A stretch of DNA of 64,000 nucleotides from Eutreptiella sp. 'Long Island Sound 2002' (taxonomy: Eukaryota > Euglenozoa > Euglenophyceae > Eutreptiales > Eutreptiaceae), in NCBI GenBank assembly GCA_964036045.1, contig OZ038387.1, forward strand, positions 60,422,604 through 60,486,603, written 5' to 3'. This document shows, piece by piece, positions 45,383-56,960 of the stretch. Position numbers and translations under genes: made by a program. Each line of letters starts with the position of its first letter. The stretch's first letter is position 1. The notes beneath the pieces were generated by a model. It was not told the origin of the DNA, searched no databases, and saw only the letters and a program-made list of their open reading frames with translations.

Positions 45383-46405
45383 GCGTCAGCACACGGCACA
45401 CGTTCGAATGTCGAGGCCCCAATGAGGGCTGCGGCGGCGCCCCTCACCTACCGGCTTACATTCGTCGGTATTCAGTTGTCGCACGTTCTGGCCCCCAGAT
45501 CGAGATTGCGTGCGATTGGACTGGGTACAGTAATGGCCCCGCTCCTCTCTCTCTGGCCTGCGCCTGTGGTGGGGCCCTCAGTGACTGATTTGGACCCAAT
45601 TCCTTTTGAGCCCCGGCCCAGTGCTCTGCCGCTGAGCGTACCAACTTCCGTTGGAGCGGTTGGGCGGCCGTGTCGAGGGCTGAGATGAGGCTGGGGTTGT
45701 GTGTTTCTGAGAGTTTGGGTTGCAGTTCTGGGGTCCAGGGATCGAGGGACTGTGTTTGCGGGGTCGGGTCCGGGGTTGCGGTTGCGTTGTGGGGGTTCAT
45801 GGAACCGTGCAATCCTTCAGTGAATCTGATGTCGGCCTCGGGGCTTCCAGGACGAAGAACCTCAACTTGTGCTTCAGGGGTTCTGCTTGGATCTCCTCTT
45901 CTTTTGTTTCTGGGGCGAATGGGGCGATGGGGCCAGACACTGACCAAAGCCTGCCAGCCCTTCATGTTGCATAATGTCTCACACTTGCTTCTATCCTGTT
46001 CCCTGGCAGTACATTTGTTCCACTCGTGAAGAGCGCAATTTTTGCGATTCATCACATAATTTGGCATATTTTTTTTTCTCAGAAGAGGTGATGGGTTTGG
46101 TCAGTATGTTTGTATGGCAACAGAATGGTCGATTGGAGAGTAGAAGCTCTTGACGCTCCACCTGACCTCAAAATGGTGCCGAATCCGGGGAATGCGGTCC
46201 GCCGCGAGATTCAGCCTGAGGAGCGAATCGGGGCCGTTGCTTACCTCTTTGGATACGATCATAGGATCGATGCTCACTCCACACCACTGCAGTGTACTGG
46301 CAAGAGACGCAAATCAATGGGAAGAGTCTTCAATCCTCGGTACATACCCCCGCATATGGAGGCACGGAATTTCGCAGGATGCCGCACACCCATATGCAAC
46401 AACCA
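45383..46405. other. Intergenic stretch
   Basis: No supported gene. A 203-codon minus-strand frame (45456-46067) has ordinary composition but no recognisable domain, and the + strand is open in part of the same region. Confidence 0.4.
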
Positions 46406-46818
46406 AAATCACCTCGAAGAGAGGTTGTTAGATCAAGCCCAGGTGCGGACGCCATACACCCTCTTTTTCTTTTTTTTTGGGTCGTTCGTGTCGCATACCC
46501 AAGGCATAATATTGGATGTCTAACCCCTTGTAAAATCATTATTTTTGCACGACAAAACAATCCCCCAATGGGTTTTTTTTTATTTCGAGCCCTCTATCCC
46601 CCCGAAACTGGATACCACGTTTTAGAGGTTGTGGGGGGGGGAGGGGGGGGTCAAAAGTTTGTGCTTCGAAGGATTTGAACCAGGGTCGAGTAAAACAGCT
46701 GATGGACTGACCGACCGGCGCCGGCAGTTGCTGGCCGGGATTCGAGCTAACGCTCGGCGAATCGGGCGAATGTTCTACCACTCGATCACTGATTGTTCGT
46801 GCGGAAAGGCTGTTCCCC
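46406..46818 (-). repeat. tRNA-derived SINE-like element, copy 2
   Basis: Homologous to 4574-4974 along its full length. Read on the minus strand from 46818: A box TGATCGAGTGGTAGAAC, B box GCTCGAATCCC (complement near 46738), then the shared body to the AAATCACCTC end. A T-rich insertion near 46570 and a G run near 46632 distinguish it from copy 1. Confidence 0.7.
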
Positions 46819-46861
46819 ACTGCTTGTAGATGTAGGCTGCCACCAAAAAAAGCCGAACTGT

Positions 46862-46975
46862 GTGCTGTTGCCTGCCTGTCTACCTGCCTGCTTGCCTGAC
46901 TGATTGCCTGACTGACTGCTTGCCTGCCTGACTGACTGACTGACTGATTGGCTGACTGTCAGCCAACTGACTGAC
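46862..46975. repeat. CTGN tetranucleotide repeat
   Basis: About 28 units of CTGC, CTGA or CTGT with occasional interruptions, directly beyond the SINE head. Confidence 0.9.
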
Positions 46976-47383
46976 TCTAGTCTCTCTTCGAGGTGCCTTG
47001 CCGAAGGCAATATAATTTCAGGCACTTTCCGGCCTGTATAAGTGCCATGCTTTCTGTACAAGTGCACATCACACGGCATCGACCCCACGACGTGGGTGTT
47101 TACTGGACCCAGACCCGGTACAATTGGGGAGAATGCACCGCATGTGTAGCGGGAGGTAGAAGCCCCACGATATGCCGAACCGTCCAGACTGTCCGACAGT
47201 CGCACACAACCACCGCCATAGTTCATAGCAGGCCACCGGCGCACTGCACGCTCTTTGAGCCAGCTGCGCGCCCCCTTGGGCGTTGCTTGTGGCCTCAGGG
47301 TGCGTTGGCCGCGGCCATGAACATGGCCCACACGCATGTGCGCTTTGGAGTCATGAGAGTGCGGATGTGGGGCATGTTGTTGG

Positions 47384-47410
47384 TGTTGGCGTCCAAAAAC
47401 GAGGTCGTGC
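47384..47410. mobile_element. Right-end relic of the 11690-type element
   Basis: GTTGGCGTCCAAAAACGAGG followed by TCG matches the right subterminal region at 12434-12456 (GTTGGCGTCCAAAACCGAGG) with one substitution and small indels. Too short to say more. Confidence 0.45.
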
Positions 47411-47619
47411 CTTCATCGGGGCGCGGGCACTGGGGATCAGGCTGACGAACAATGGGGCTGGGGCTCGGCCAGGCATCCGGTGTATTGACCCGGCAGTGAC
47501 TGGGGCATGGCAGGATGTATGGCGTGCACAGGTTCTAAACAACAGCCGTTTATAGTTTCCTCCCTCCGCCCTGACCCAGGCTTTCCTTTGGGGACTTCCA
47601 GGCATGTTTATGCTTCGTC

Positions 47620-47692
47620 CCCGGGAATCGAACCTGGGTTTTGTAGAACAGTGGCCGAGCCCGAGCAACGGCATTCCCCCAGTCGGACCACT
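47620..47692 (-). pseudogene. tRNA-like relic, class II-like
   Basis: Complement of 47624-47634 is a perfect B box GGTTCGATTCC; the complement of 47679-47690 is TGGTCCGACTGG, a good A box. Arm pairing is incomplete (one T-stem mismatch, no matching acceptor stem). Confidence 0.45.
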
Positions 47693-48942
47693 TTTCGCTC
47701 TGCTGACCCCATGTCGAAGCAGGCTCACGTATGGAGGTTGCTTGAGGGAAGATCTGCCATCCGCGCGGACACCCGCCCGAAAGTCCGGCGCAGCTGGAGG
47801 GGGTTGGGAGTAGAGTTCAGACGGTTTGTTGGTGCACTACGCTGTTGCAGTGCCCTGAATTTATCCCTAGACATATTCATGTCTTTTAACCTTATTTGTG
47901 GTGACGTAGCCACTTGTAGAGTCGACCTCAACCAGCAACAAGTGTACGTCTATGCTGACTGCAGTTGTTGAATGATCGAGTTGTTTGTTGCAAGTCTTCG
48001 AAGTTACGGGGGCATTTGGGCATGACCTTTCCGGTGGCAATACCCCCGCCCCTCTTCCTGTGAAAGCCGCACCCCTACCCCACGGCGCTGAGTAGATTGC
48101 CCGAGGGCACCGAGTGCAATGCCCCCTGCCTGCGCAGACTGCAGAAAGGTGTTGCATGAGCCCGTAAGCAGAATTGACACTGGATGCGAATGCGATTTTT
48201 GTTCTCCGTCTGCATGACGTCGGCGCTGAGTGAAACCCAGAGGATGACCACGATCTCCTTCCCCAGGCGTGTCTGACGTGGGGCATTGCCCGGCATACAA
48301 GGTGCTGATGGCGTACCTTGACAAGTTTGGGGCTTCACGCGCGGTGCGGAGACGGAGGTGAAAAGGGGTGAAGCGGTGGAGTTACGGGAACGCACCTGCA
48401 ACTCGGAAGCAACTGGGAGCAAGTGCAGAGGGACGGGGGCGAAATCGATTCCGTTCAATCCATGCAGGTGAAAAGGGGGAAAGCAATCACGATTCTTTTG
48501 TGCATGAAACTCGGCAGCCATTGCAAAGGAAGGTCCTTAGTGCACGAATCCCTGACACCCCATCAGGTCACTCGATGTGCTTTGTCCCTAGGCAGCAGCA
48601 CACCGGAATAACGTACGCTCAGGGGAACGGAATGGCCAGTGTGTGTACATTGCCTTGGCAGCTTTGTCATGCGGGTGGGGCAGTCTCAGTGTGCCCCAAG
48701 TCAGCATGGGCCCTTAGGATAGAACGTATGCGTAGGTGTCTACCCTCGTGGTGGCCCGTGCTGTGCATCTTAAGTCAAGGACTGCACAGTCACTGTGCTT
48801 GATTGCCAAAAAACCAATTAATTCACCAGCCTTTGTGGGACATCCCTGCCGCCTCCTGCACAACCAGCCAATGCGCACATGGGGTCAGCGTTACACTGGG
48901 GGATTCTGACGCTGCGGATCGTCGTATCCAAGTGCTCCATGC

Positions 48943-48953
48943 GGAGTCGAACC
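48943..48953 (-). other. Isolated B-box-like tRNA signature
   Basis: The complement reads GGTTCGACTCC, an exact pol III B box, without a clear A box nearby. Confidence 0.3.
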
Positions 48954-49778
48954 CAGACGTCCGTTCAGTGCTGGGGGCTGGAAGACACCCTGACGATCAA
49001 ACACCACTTCTGTAGCTTGATGCACCCCCTTTTTGCATGGTGCTCACCCATTTTGGTTGTCGGTTTTTTGGGGGGAGGGTCAGTTCCTACGGTTGGGGTG
49101 GTCAAACGTCGAAATTGCCCAAACCGAAGCGCGGTGGCACAGGCTGGGGTCCAGGATACACCGGAACAAAGGGGTCCTCTTCAGTGTGTTATTTTCTCTC
49201 TTGAAAGAAACATCACCCATCAAGAGGTCGACGTAACACTCTTTTTGCTCATTCGCCTCGATGGACTGACTGCAACAAAATCACCTGTCGAAATGTCTTT
49301 GGTTCGTCGTTTTTTGGTCTCTGTAACCCCCCCTCCCCCATTTCCGAGAGCAATGCCCTTATCGGAGCAACAGTATGTGCGGTTCCCGCATTTTTGGAAC
49401 CACGGAATTGGGTGGTTCCTTTTTCTGGTGGCCCTTGAATATCACGTTTGTTCTGTGGGTTGGGGCTGGGGATGGCATTTTTGAGATACTGGTTTTTGTC
49501 CTGCCACCCAGTTTCACGACTTCCTGTCCTGGAGATTGGGCAATCACCTGACGACTAGTGCATTCACGACACAACGGTAACTACGCGAACAACAGCCATG
49601 TCAGGGCAACAGTAGGTGTCGTTTCTGTCAAATTTTAGTGTGCCTGTCACAAGGGGGAGGGGCGGTAGGCGTGCGGAAGTCGTCCAGTCACGGTGGACCC
49701 ACGCCAAGAGGCGGATCTGGGGCAGCGCGGGGGGAGGGGGGGGGGGGGGGGCACGTACCCCCCCAACGAATGCCTTGT

Positions 49779-49929
49779 CCAACGAACACTTCCGTTCGGG
49801 CCGTAATTTTTGGGACCTAATGCATTAGGTACCGGGTTTAGGTGCCGAATGAATTAGGTTAGGCGTGTCCAACGGGCACTCCTGTTCGGATAGTATTTTT
49901 TTTGAGGATTTTGTTGTTCGCTGGACACG
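49779..49929. mobile_element. Small inverted-repeat element, copy 1
   Basis: The left end TTGTCCAACGAACA and the complement of the right end (GTGTCCAGCGAACA) form imperfect inverted repeats about 150 bp apart. A second copy with better-matched ends lies at 56783-56846. An internal GTGTCCAACGGGCACTCC block resembles the left end again. Confidence 0.5.
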
Positions 49930-50239
49930 GTGCGCGCGCGCGGGGGGGGGGGGGGTGAGCAGCATATTGCAAGGGTGCGCACGGTGTGCACTGCTCTACA
50001 TCGGCTGCTCCCAAAAGCACGCAACGATGGCGCACCGGATGCACATGTGCACAAGTGTGCACGGGCACATCTCCCGCTGGGCCTAAGTGCGAGCTCCAGG
50101 CGCGCGCGGAATGTAAATCTTCTCTCCGGCCGATGGCACCCTCGTTGCCTCAGTTTTTCTGTTTTACGGACCAGCACAGGACCGCCATCACTGCAATGTG
50201 CCAGTGAACGGGTGCGTCCCGCGCGGCGTTGCGGTGCGT

Positions 50240-51567
50240 ATGGCGACGTGCGTGCAGCAGGACTATGAGACCAGCGACGGGCTGTACAGCGGCGAGATGC
50301 GCGAGCACCCGATGCAGAAGTACAAGGGGCAGTGGCTGAAGCACGGCCGAGGCAAGCTCACGACGCCGGGCGGCGACGTGTACGAGGGCCAGTTCGACTT
50401 CGACGCGATGCACGGGGACGGCACGATGACGTACGCCAACGGGGACGTGTACGACGGGGAGTTCCGGGGCTCCATGAAGGACGGGTGCGGGGTGATGGAC
50501 TACGCGGACGGGGGCTGCTACGAGGGCCACTGGAAGGAGGACCGGAAGGAGGGGGACGGCACGGAGAGGTATGCCAATGGTAAACGGTAAATGGTGAAGG
50601 TTAAGGTGGGGTACCTGGGCGATCTCCACGTTCCATCGTAAAGTTACCCATTATCCCTCGCAGCGTCCCTTCCAACGCCGGGGGTCACAGACACCCCAGC
50701 GCCTTGGCCGTGCGTTCCTGCTTATGTCCCCCCCGTGAGGTTCGAACCCGGGGCCTCTAGTTCAGGCGTCAGGCGCATGACCGCTGAACGACGCGACTTC
50801 GTTTCAGGTACGCCAATGGGGACCGGTACCACGGCCTGTTCAAGGCCGGCAAGTGCTCCGGCTACGGGCAGCTGACGTACGCCAACGGGACCCGGTACGA
50901 GGGGATCTTCGGCGACGGGCTGCCCGACGGGGAGGGGGTCTTCTACTACACCAACGGGGACACGTGGGAGGGCCACTGGCGGGCCGGGCGGAAGCACCAG
51001 CGCGGCATCCACTTCAAGCCGGACGGCGCGCGGTACGTGGAGGAGTACGAGGAGGGGGCCTGCGTGCGGGGGGTGTTCACGGGGTTCGGCACGATCCTGT
51101 ACCCCAACGGCGACGTGTACACGGGGCACTGGCAGAAGGACCCGTCCGGGAAGACGCTGGGCTGGCGGGAGGGCGACGGGACGCTGGAGTTCCGGACGGG
51201 GGAGAAGTACGAGGGGGCCTTCCATGAGGACCGGATGCAGGGCAAGGGCGTGTACACGTTCGCGGCGCCGCCCCCCGCGGGGGAGGGCCGCGCGGGGGAG
51301 GGCCGGCGGGAGGTGCGGTACGAGGGGGACTTCTACGCCGACAAGATCAACGGGTACGGGACGATGTTCTTCGACAACGGGGACCGGCACGAGGGCTTCT
51401 GGACGGACAACCGGAGCCACGGGCTGGGGTTCGACGTCCGCTGCACCGACGCGTATGCGGGGGCGTGGCAGGCGGACCTGTACGAGAACGGGAAGGTGGC
51501 GGTGCAGGGGAAGTACAACGGGGCGTTCGCCGGCAACCGCCCCTCGTCGGCAGCGGACTTGGATTGA
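50240..51567 (+). CDS. MORN-repeat protein, two exons, 362 aa
   Basis: Exons 50240-50568 and 50808-51567 (stop TGA) join in phase (GAGAG|GTATGC ... TTTCAG|GTACGC). Apart from the first 20 residues, almost the whole product is membrane occupation and recognition nexus (MORN) repeats, about eleven or twelve, for example VYEGQFDFDAMHGDGTMTY and RYEGIFGDGLPDGEGVFYY. Between repeats seven and eight there is a longer, degenerate linker. MORN arrays bind lipids or act as scaffolds at membranes and cytoskeleton; some carry lipid-kinase or other domains, but none is present here. Codons strongly favour G or C in the third position. The ATG chosen is the first in frame after the upstream region loses coding character. 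The 239-bp intron contains a tRNA-like relic. Confidence 0.9.
50738..50791 (-). pseudogene. tRNA-like relic inside the MORN gene intron
   Basis: B box AGGTTCGAACC on one or other strand (palindromic, 50738-50748) and an A box whose complement reads TCGTTCAGCGG (50781-50791). The T stem has two mismatched pairs, so it is not a functional tRNA. It occupies the 3' part of the 239-bp intron. Confidence 0.5.
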
Positions 51568-54500
51568 TCGGCACCGCGGGTTCTGGAAACGTCCGCCACT
51601 GCCCCGCCCCCTCTCCCTCCACCGGCGACGCGCGGCATTTTAGGTCAAGGAGTTGAAGGGAGGGGGGCCTGAACGTCGTCTGACCCGGGGTTTCTTCATC
51701 ATCATTCCACGCTTCCCAGCCCAAATAGATGTTGGTCGCCAAAGACTCTTGTATCCAATTTTCACACTCGCCTCCGATTCATCTCGAGTCCCACCTGCAG
51801 TCCTTTGCTATTCCACGTCCCATCCGCCTACACGCCACCTGTTGTGGCTGCCATGGAGGGACACCCTGAAGGGCCTGGTGCCAGTAGGAGATGCATGCCT
51901 CCGCTTTCTGCACATTTGCAAACGAGACACACTGTCGAACAGGGGCTTCGGATGTTTTTGTTTCTGATGTCTTGTGCTTTTGTGCAGCGTAACTAATCTG
52001 GCGGTCCCCGGGATTGACGCCTCAAATGGTGCGTGCGGCGTCCGCGCTCCCCGGCTGTCGACTGATAACCCTCATGCACACTCATGAACCTTCCCGAGTT
52101 CTGAGCCTCACCAGGGTTTCTAGGGCCCTGCAACAGATTTGGTTTCTGATACAGAACGTTGCCCAGTTGTGGTGGCTTCGGAGTAGATCTGATCCGATTC
52201 CAAGACCCTCAAAACGTTTGCATTCCCAGCGTCATCAAAGGTTTTGGTCGCAATTGTTCCAAAACATGAACTATTTGTCTCGGGCTCATCAATCGCAGAA
52301 ACGAGGCTTCATCTAATTGGAAGCACCGTGAGGATTTGAGGAACCCCCGATTTGTAGTTAAGCAATTATGGCTCCCAGACTGGTAATGTGATCTCAGCCC
52401 CAGTGATGCTTCCTAAGTCCGGGAACATGTATAATCCACGGAGCAACATTGGCATGTAACCCTGTATCGCGTCTTGTGACACCACTGAGACTTCGAGCCT
52501 TGAGACTTCGAGCCTGACCTGATTTCTGGACCCGACCTGACCCCTCCAGTACTCACCGGTACGGCCTCTTGCAAGCGCCTGCCACATTGCGTTGCATGGT
52601 TCCATGGCATTCCTCTTGCGAGTCCCCAACACAACCTGCACCATAACAAGGAGCGCCAGGGAAGTCGGTGGTACAGGTGTTTGCCCAGGACTTCCAAAAT
52701 GCCTTTTATCCCACAGCACGGGAAACAATGGCCCCTGTTTTGTGTACATCTTGTCTCAGCGCTCGGGACTTATCAGTCCACGTGGGGCATTGTGTACGCA
52801 TCTTCGGGCTGTTGTGCCTGAAACGTGTTTCTCAGGATCGAAAGTGATCCTGCACAGTCTGTTGCTTCCACTTTGAGACATATTGACCAAGCGTTTTGTT
52901 GTGTACTGCATCCGAGACTGCTACCTGCACTGTTCGTGCACCAAAGATCCCAGTAAATGATGATTTTCCCCTCCTCCAAAGGTGTGCCCCCCAAAAGTTG
53001 ACCCCCCCCCCTCAACCCTTTATGGGCATTTCGCCAAAATCTGCACCACCTGGAACCACGAAGCAGCACACCTAACAGGAACAAATCCAGGCTACAGTTT
53101 CAGCAGCACCGCAAAGGGCACTTGAAGAACAAATAGATTGTGGTTTCACAAGTTGTTTTTTTCTGAGAACAGTAGGCAACAGGCAAAGCGTTTCACAGAA
53201 ATGGTCACAAATGGACCATCCACGATTATATGTATAGATCCCTTCGAAGTCAAACCTTACGGTCAGCGGATATGGAAATTTCTGTTGACCCATATTCCCG
53301 ACCAGATATGGATCAGATTGCCCCATACCCAAGGCGACCCAAAAATTGCTCCGGGGGGGGGGGGGGGGACGAGCGCCGTCTGAATGGGGGGAGGGGGGGG
53401 TGGGAAAACGGGCCTCCATGCCGGCCCCCTTGTTTTATGTTTATTTTGTTAGGTTTCATGCAAAGTATGCCGGCTACAATGTGTGCCGTGGATACCCCTG
53501 CCAATGGTTGAGCAAATAGTAGGCCTTTTTTTGTGAATGAATGTCAAGGCCTGCAATCTTGTGAGGCAATTGATATGCCCGAAGGAGAAGATGATGCTTT
53601 GCTTTGCTTTGTTTGCCTAAAAGGTGATGTTTCTTATGTGACATTGCCATTTGTGATGGGGACCACTCAGAGCCACGTGCTTGCCATCAATTGTGCTGCC
53701 AGACTTCTTTGCAGGTACTTCTTGATGGGCCCTTGGTTCTGCCTTGATTGCCAATAGGATGAGGCATTTGCACCACCATCGTGCGACATTGATGCAGATT
53801 GAACAGGGATCATTGTACCTTTGAACAAAAGCACCACCCCCGTTGGCAAGTAAGAAAACACTATGCTTCTGGGCCATCCATACACTGCCAAGAACTAACA
53901 AGAAGTACAAGCAACCCCCAGAGTCCCCCTCCGTAAGCCCAGAATTCATCCCCGCACGACAACCAAGGAGGGGGGGCGGGTTCCATGCCATCTCAACCCC
54001 CCCCCCCCCCCCCCGCAAAGCAATTTTCTTCCGGAACAGTCTAATGTCAACACTCAAAGTTGCAGCACGTCGAAGGGAGTGGTGAAATTTCTGGGTCGCC
54101 TTTATCGGTGCGCCATCCGCATGTTTGACATAGCATTTTGTGCGGACAAAAGATTTGTTATTCTTGTATTCCAACTTAGTAGCACTTTGTTGGACAGCTC
54201 ATTCTTATTGGTCAATTCCTTCAATAGCCGGGTTGCGCGCTTCACAAGTCGTTGTTGCGTAACCTTTCATTTTTGTGCCTTCATCTCATTTACCTTGTCG
54301 CTACTTTGGTTGGCGGCCCACGCAACTTACATGCCACACCTTCCTCTTGCTTGCCACCATTTTTGCCTTTAAGTCTTCTCTTGTGCCAAGTAGTCACATA
54401 CTTGTGGTAGTGGAGTTTCAAATTTGCAAGTAGCGGCCTTCTTGTTTTTGCACTCACGAAAATGTCGCCCCACATGTAGGCGTAATGCAACATCTGTTCT

Positions 54501-56150
54501 CGCATACTGTTGTCATTTTTCCCAATATTTTTGTCATCAATGTCCATCACGATCGGTCTTCTACACAGCATCAACATCATGAATGTCCGTAACATCATTG
54601 TCATTGCCATTCTCCACATTGTCACTATCAATCCCTAGCCCATTATTAGTTCTTTACAATATGCCTCAAATTGATCGAAAACGCCATCAAGTCCGTTGTC
54701 TACCTTGTGGAGTCCAAAATCAGATTCAGAATCTGAATGTTCCATGCGGCCAAACCCCCCACCCACCCACCCACCCACCACCCCTATACGGCCAACCCCC
54801 CCAGCCCCCAACCCAAGCATCGTGCACGCTGTGCCTGCTTTGTCCCAATGTCCGTTGAGGTATAACGGGGGGGGGGGGGGCGGCTCCTCGGCTGTTTGTT
54901 GATTCTCGTATACAATCAATATGTACCTATTCAATAAATTAGCAAGCGCCGACAAATGTCCATATGGATTCTTCCTTACTCACTGAGGGATGGGCCCACA
55001 ACCGGTGCATGCACCCGGGCAAGGCACACCCCGGACTGTTGCTGGTGTATTTCATCGGGGGCGTCTTGCATGTTGTGCATAAACTTTGTATAGGATTGTA
55101 CCCAAGCTGCAAAATCGTGCCTAGTACTAGTAACAATGAGCCTTGTTATGCATTTGTATGAGTTCCTTGCATGCATTGCCTTTATTTCTAGGGCATTTGA
55201 GAGTGCCGAGCACGGAATTTCATCCATTTTCACCTATTTCTCACCCCCTTTTGCTACATGTTCCTTGTTTTGTGTGTCAAATTATGATGACGTCGACCTA
55301 GTGTGCCAAGTTGTAGGCCAAATGATAGTCTTGTCCCTGTGTTGGGGACCCCCAAGAAGGCAGGGGTGATGTAACCATTCCGCCCACATGGGCACCCTAA
55401 GGCTCTAGCTCATGCTGTTTGTTCCAATGGGTTGTGCCCGACGATGCCCATGCCGGTGCTTGCCAGCGCTTTGCGTTGACTGAGTGCTTGTGAGGGTGTC
55501 CTCACCTTGATCACCACGTGGCACATGGGCATCGCCCTAGTGTTTGCGAACCTCTAAGAGCCAACAAGGGACGGTGGCTATCTTATCCTTGAGGGGATTA
55601 AACAAAGAACAAGGTGTGTTTACTCAAGGTGGGATTCCCTCCTTGGGGGCACGCGATCCCTTGGTTAGGACCTCTAACTGGCCCATATCCCAAGGGCTCT
55701 TCACCCCCAGAAGTTGTGCCAACGAAGAGGTACACCACATGAAGAGCTCTCGGCCGGGCATTCGGTTCAAAAGAACGCACTAGCTCCCTGCTGCCATTGC
55801 TACAAGTTGTTCCCTCTTTCAGATATGAAACCTTACCCACTAAATGTGTGTGTGAGTGTGCTAAGTGTGTGTGTATCTTGTATTTTGCACAAATGGTATC
55901 CTAATTATACGCGAGTTTGCAAAATACTGTTTCCCTGGCCTGCCCCAAAGCCTGCCACAAAGGGCGAGCATGTGCAATTGTTCAAGATGAGGCGCAAGGT
56001 TGGGAAGGGCTTATATTCCACAGCCCCTGATGCCCCTGATGGGCAGTGAGGACCTCCAGAACTTGCTGAAGTTTGCCTGCACATTCTGTTCTAGTGCCCT
56101 GTTGCAACAATTGTGCCTAAAGTGAGGTATGGGCAGGTTTTCGGTGACAG
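51568..56150. other. Gene-poor stretch, AT-richer from about 53 to 56 kb
   Basis: After the MORN gene no supported gene appears before 56151. From about 53.0 to 55.9 kb base composition shifts towards A and T. Minus-strand frames at 53617-54174 and 54635-54955 are open across G/C runs but have no convincing domain. C runs at about 54000 and G runs at about 53350 and 54862. This may be an old inserted element or unrelated low-GC sequence. Confidence 0.4.
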
Positions 56151-56909
56151 ATGGTTTTTTGGTACCCCTCAACGTGCGCAAGCACGGGCTTGTCTAAGCA
56201 CGGGAGCCCGTGTGACCATCGTTTTGCTGACTTTCAGGATGCTTGCGCAAGGGGGGGGGGTAGGTGTCGAGTTTCAGGGTACAGGATTCAGGCCAGAGGA
56301 TTGGGGAAAACAAGGGGCTCTTGTGATGTGTCTTGCAACAATGCTTGTGAAATTTGTAAAACTGGATGTGAGCTACTGGTATCCCTACACTCTCGGATTT
56401 TGTCCACCATGGCTGATCTTGTGCTTAGGGAGGTGTCATCGCCATTTCATAAGGTCCCTGTGTGCGCTGAACCTGGGTGGGAGTGGAAGAGCTGGAGATC
56501 TGCCAATCACAGACCGCGGGGTTACAGGGTACCAAAGGGTCCGCGACGTGGACCCAAAGAATACGTCGTTGCCCCGTGCAAATTCATAGATGATCAAAAC
56601 GCGTGTAATCTTACACCCGGATGCGAGTGGAAGAGGTGCAGACAGGCCAATCACAGACCACGGTGTTACAGGGGATCAAAGGGCAATGAAAAGCGGAGCA
56701 AAGCACCGGGGAAGGTCGATACCATGAAAGACTGTGCCGCTAAATGCACCAATCTGCATAGGAAGAACACACAGAACGCCTTGTCCAACGAACACTTGGT
56801 TTTCGAACCGTATCTTTTTTGGAATGTTCGTGTTCACTGGACAAGTGGGGGGGGGGTAGTGTCTCATGTGGGGAAGGGTTTGTGTGTGCCGTGCCTTACG
56901 GAGAGATGA
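56151..56909 (+). CDS. Cys-rich repeat protein fragment, 252-codon frame
   Basis: The frame contains two in-frame copies of a 48-codon unit (starting near 56471 and 56615), each with WKxxRxANHRPRxYR and KG, with Cys pairs in the second (CKFIDDQNACNLTPGCEWKR) and a CNNACEICKTGC cluster before the first; DCAAKC follows the second. Spaced Cys residues with GCEW suggest a secreted or extracellular, disulphide-bonded repeat domain, but I cannot name the family and see no signal peptide. The conserved part is about 56320-56740. The upstream part crosses a G run and the downstream part enters an inverted-repeat element at 56783, so both ends of the frame are unreliable and splicing is likely. Confidence 0.35.
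   Translation: MVFWYPSTCASTGLSKHGSPCDHRFADFQDACARGGGRCRVSGYRIQARGLGKTRGSCDVSCNNACEICKTGCELLVSLHSRILSTMADLVLREVSSPFHKVPVCAEPGWEWKSWRSANHRPRGYRVPKGPRRGPKEYVVAPCKFIDDQNACNLTPGCEWKRCRQANHRPRCYRGSKGNEKRSKAPGKVDTMKDCAAKCTNLHRKNTQNALSNEHLVFEPYLFWNVRVHWTSGGGVVSHVGKGLCVPCLTER
56783..56846. mobile_element. Small inverted-repeat element, copy 2
   Basis: CTTGTCCAACGAACAC at the left and GTGTTCACTGGACAAG at the right are inverted repeats of 16 bp with two mismatches, only about 64 bp overall. Related to 49779-49929. A G run follows. Confidence 0.55.
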
Positions 56910-56960
56910 TTTGGGCCAACAGCTTTTTCAATACCTCATTCTTGTGCGTGCTTCAGGCCC

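Larger units (their letters stand above)
46976..50239. other. Intergenic stretch with tRNA-like relics and one possible exon
   Basis: Contains a right-end relic of the 11690 element (47384-47410), two tRNA-like relics and a small inverted-repeat element (49779-49929). A possible isolated exon lies at 48268-48357 (acceptor CCCCAG, donor CGGAG|GTGAAA), encoding VGHCPAYKVLMAYLDKFGA; I could not attach it to a gene. Confidence 0.4.

Noticed and set aside
50738-50791. Functional tRNA gene in the MORN intron
   Set aside because: The T stem has two mismatched pairs and no acceptor stem closes.
53617-54174. Possible Harbinger-type transposase on the minus strand (IDGKHVAL motif)
   Set aside because: Only one six-residue resemblance, with no other catalytic motif, no accessory protein and a frame that crosses a C run.
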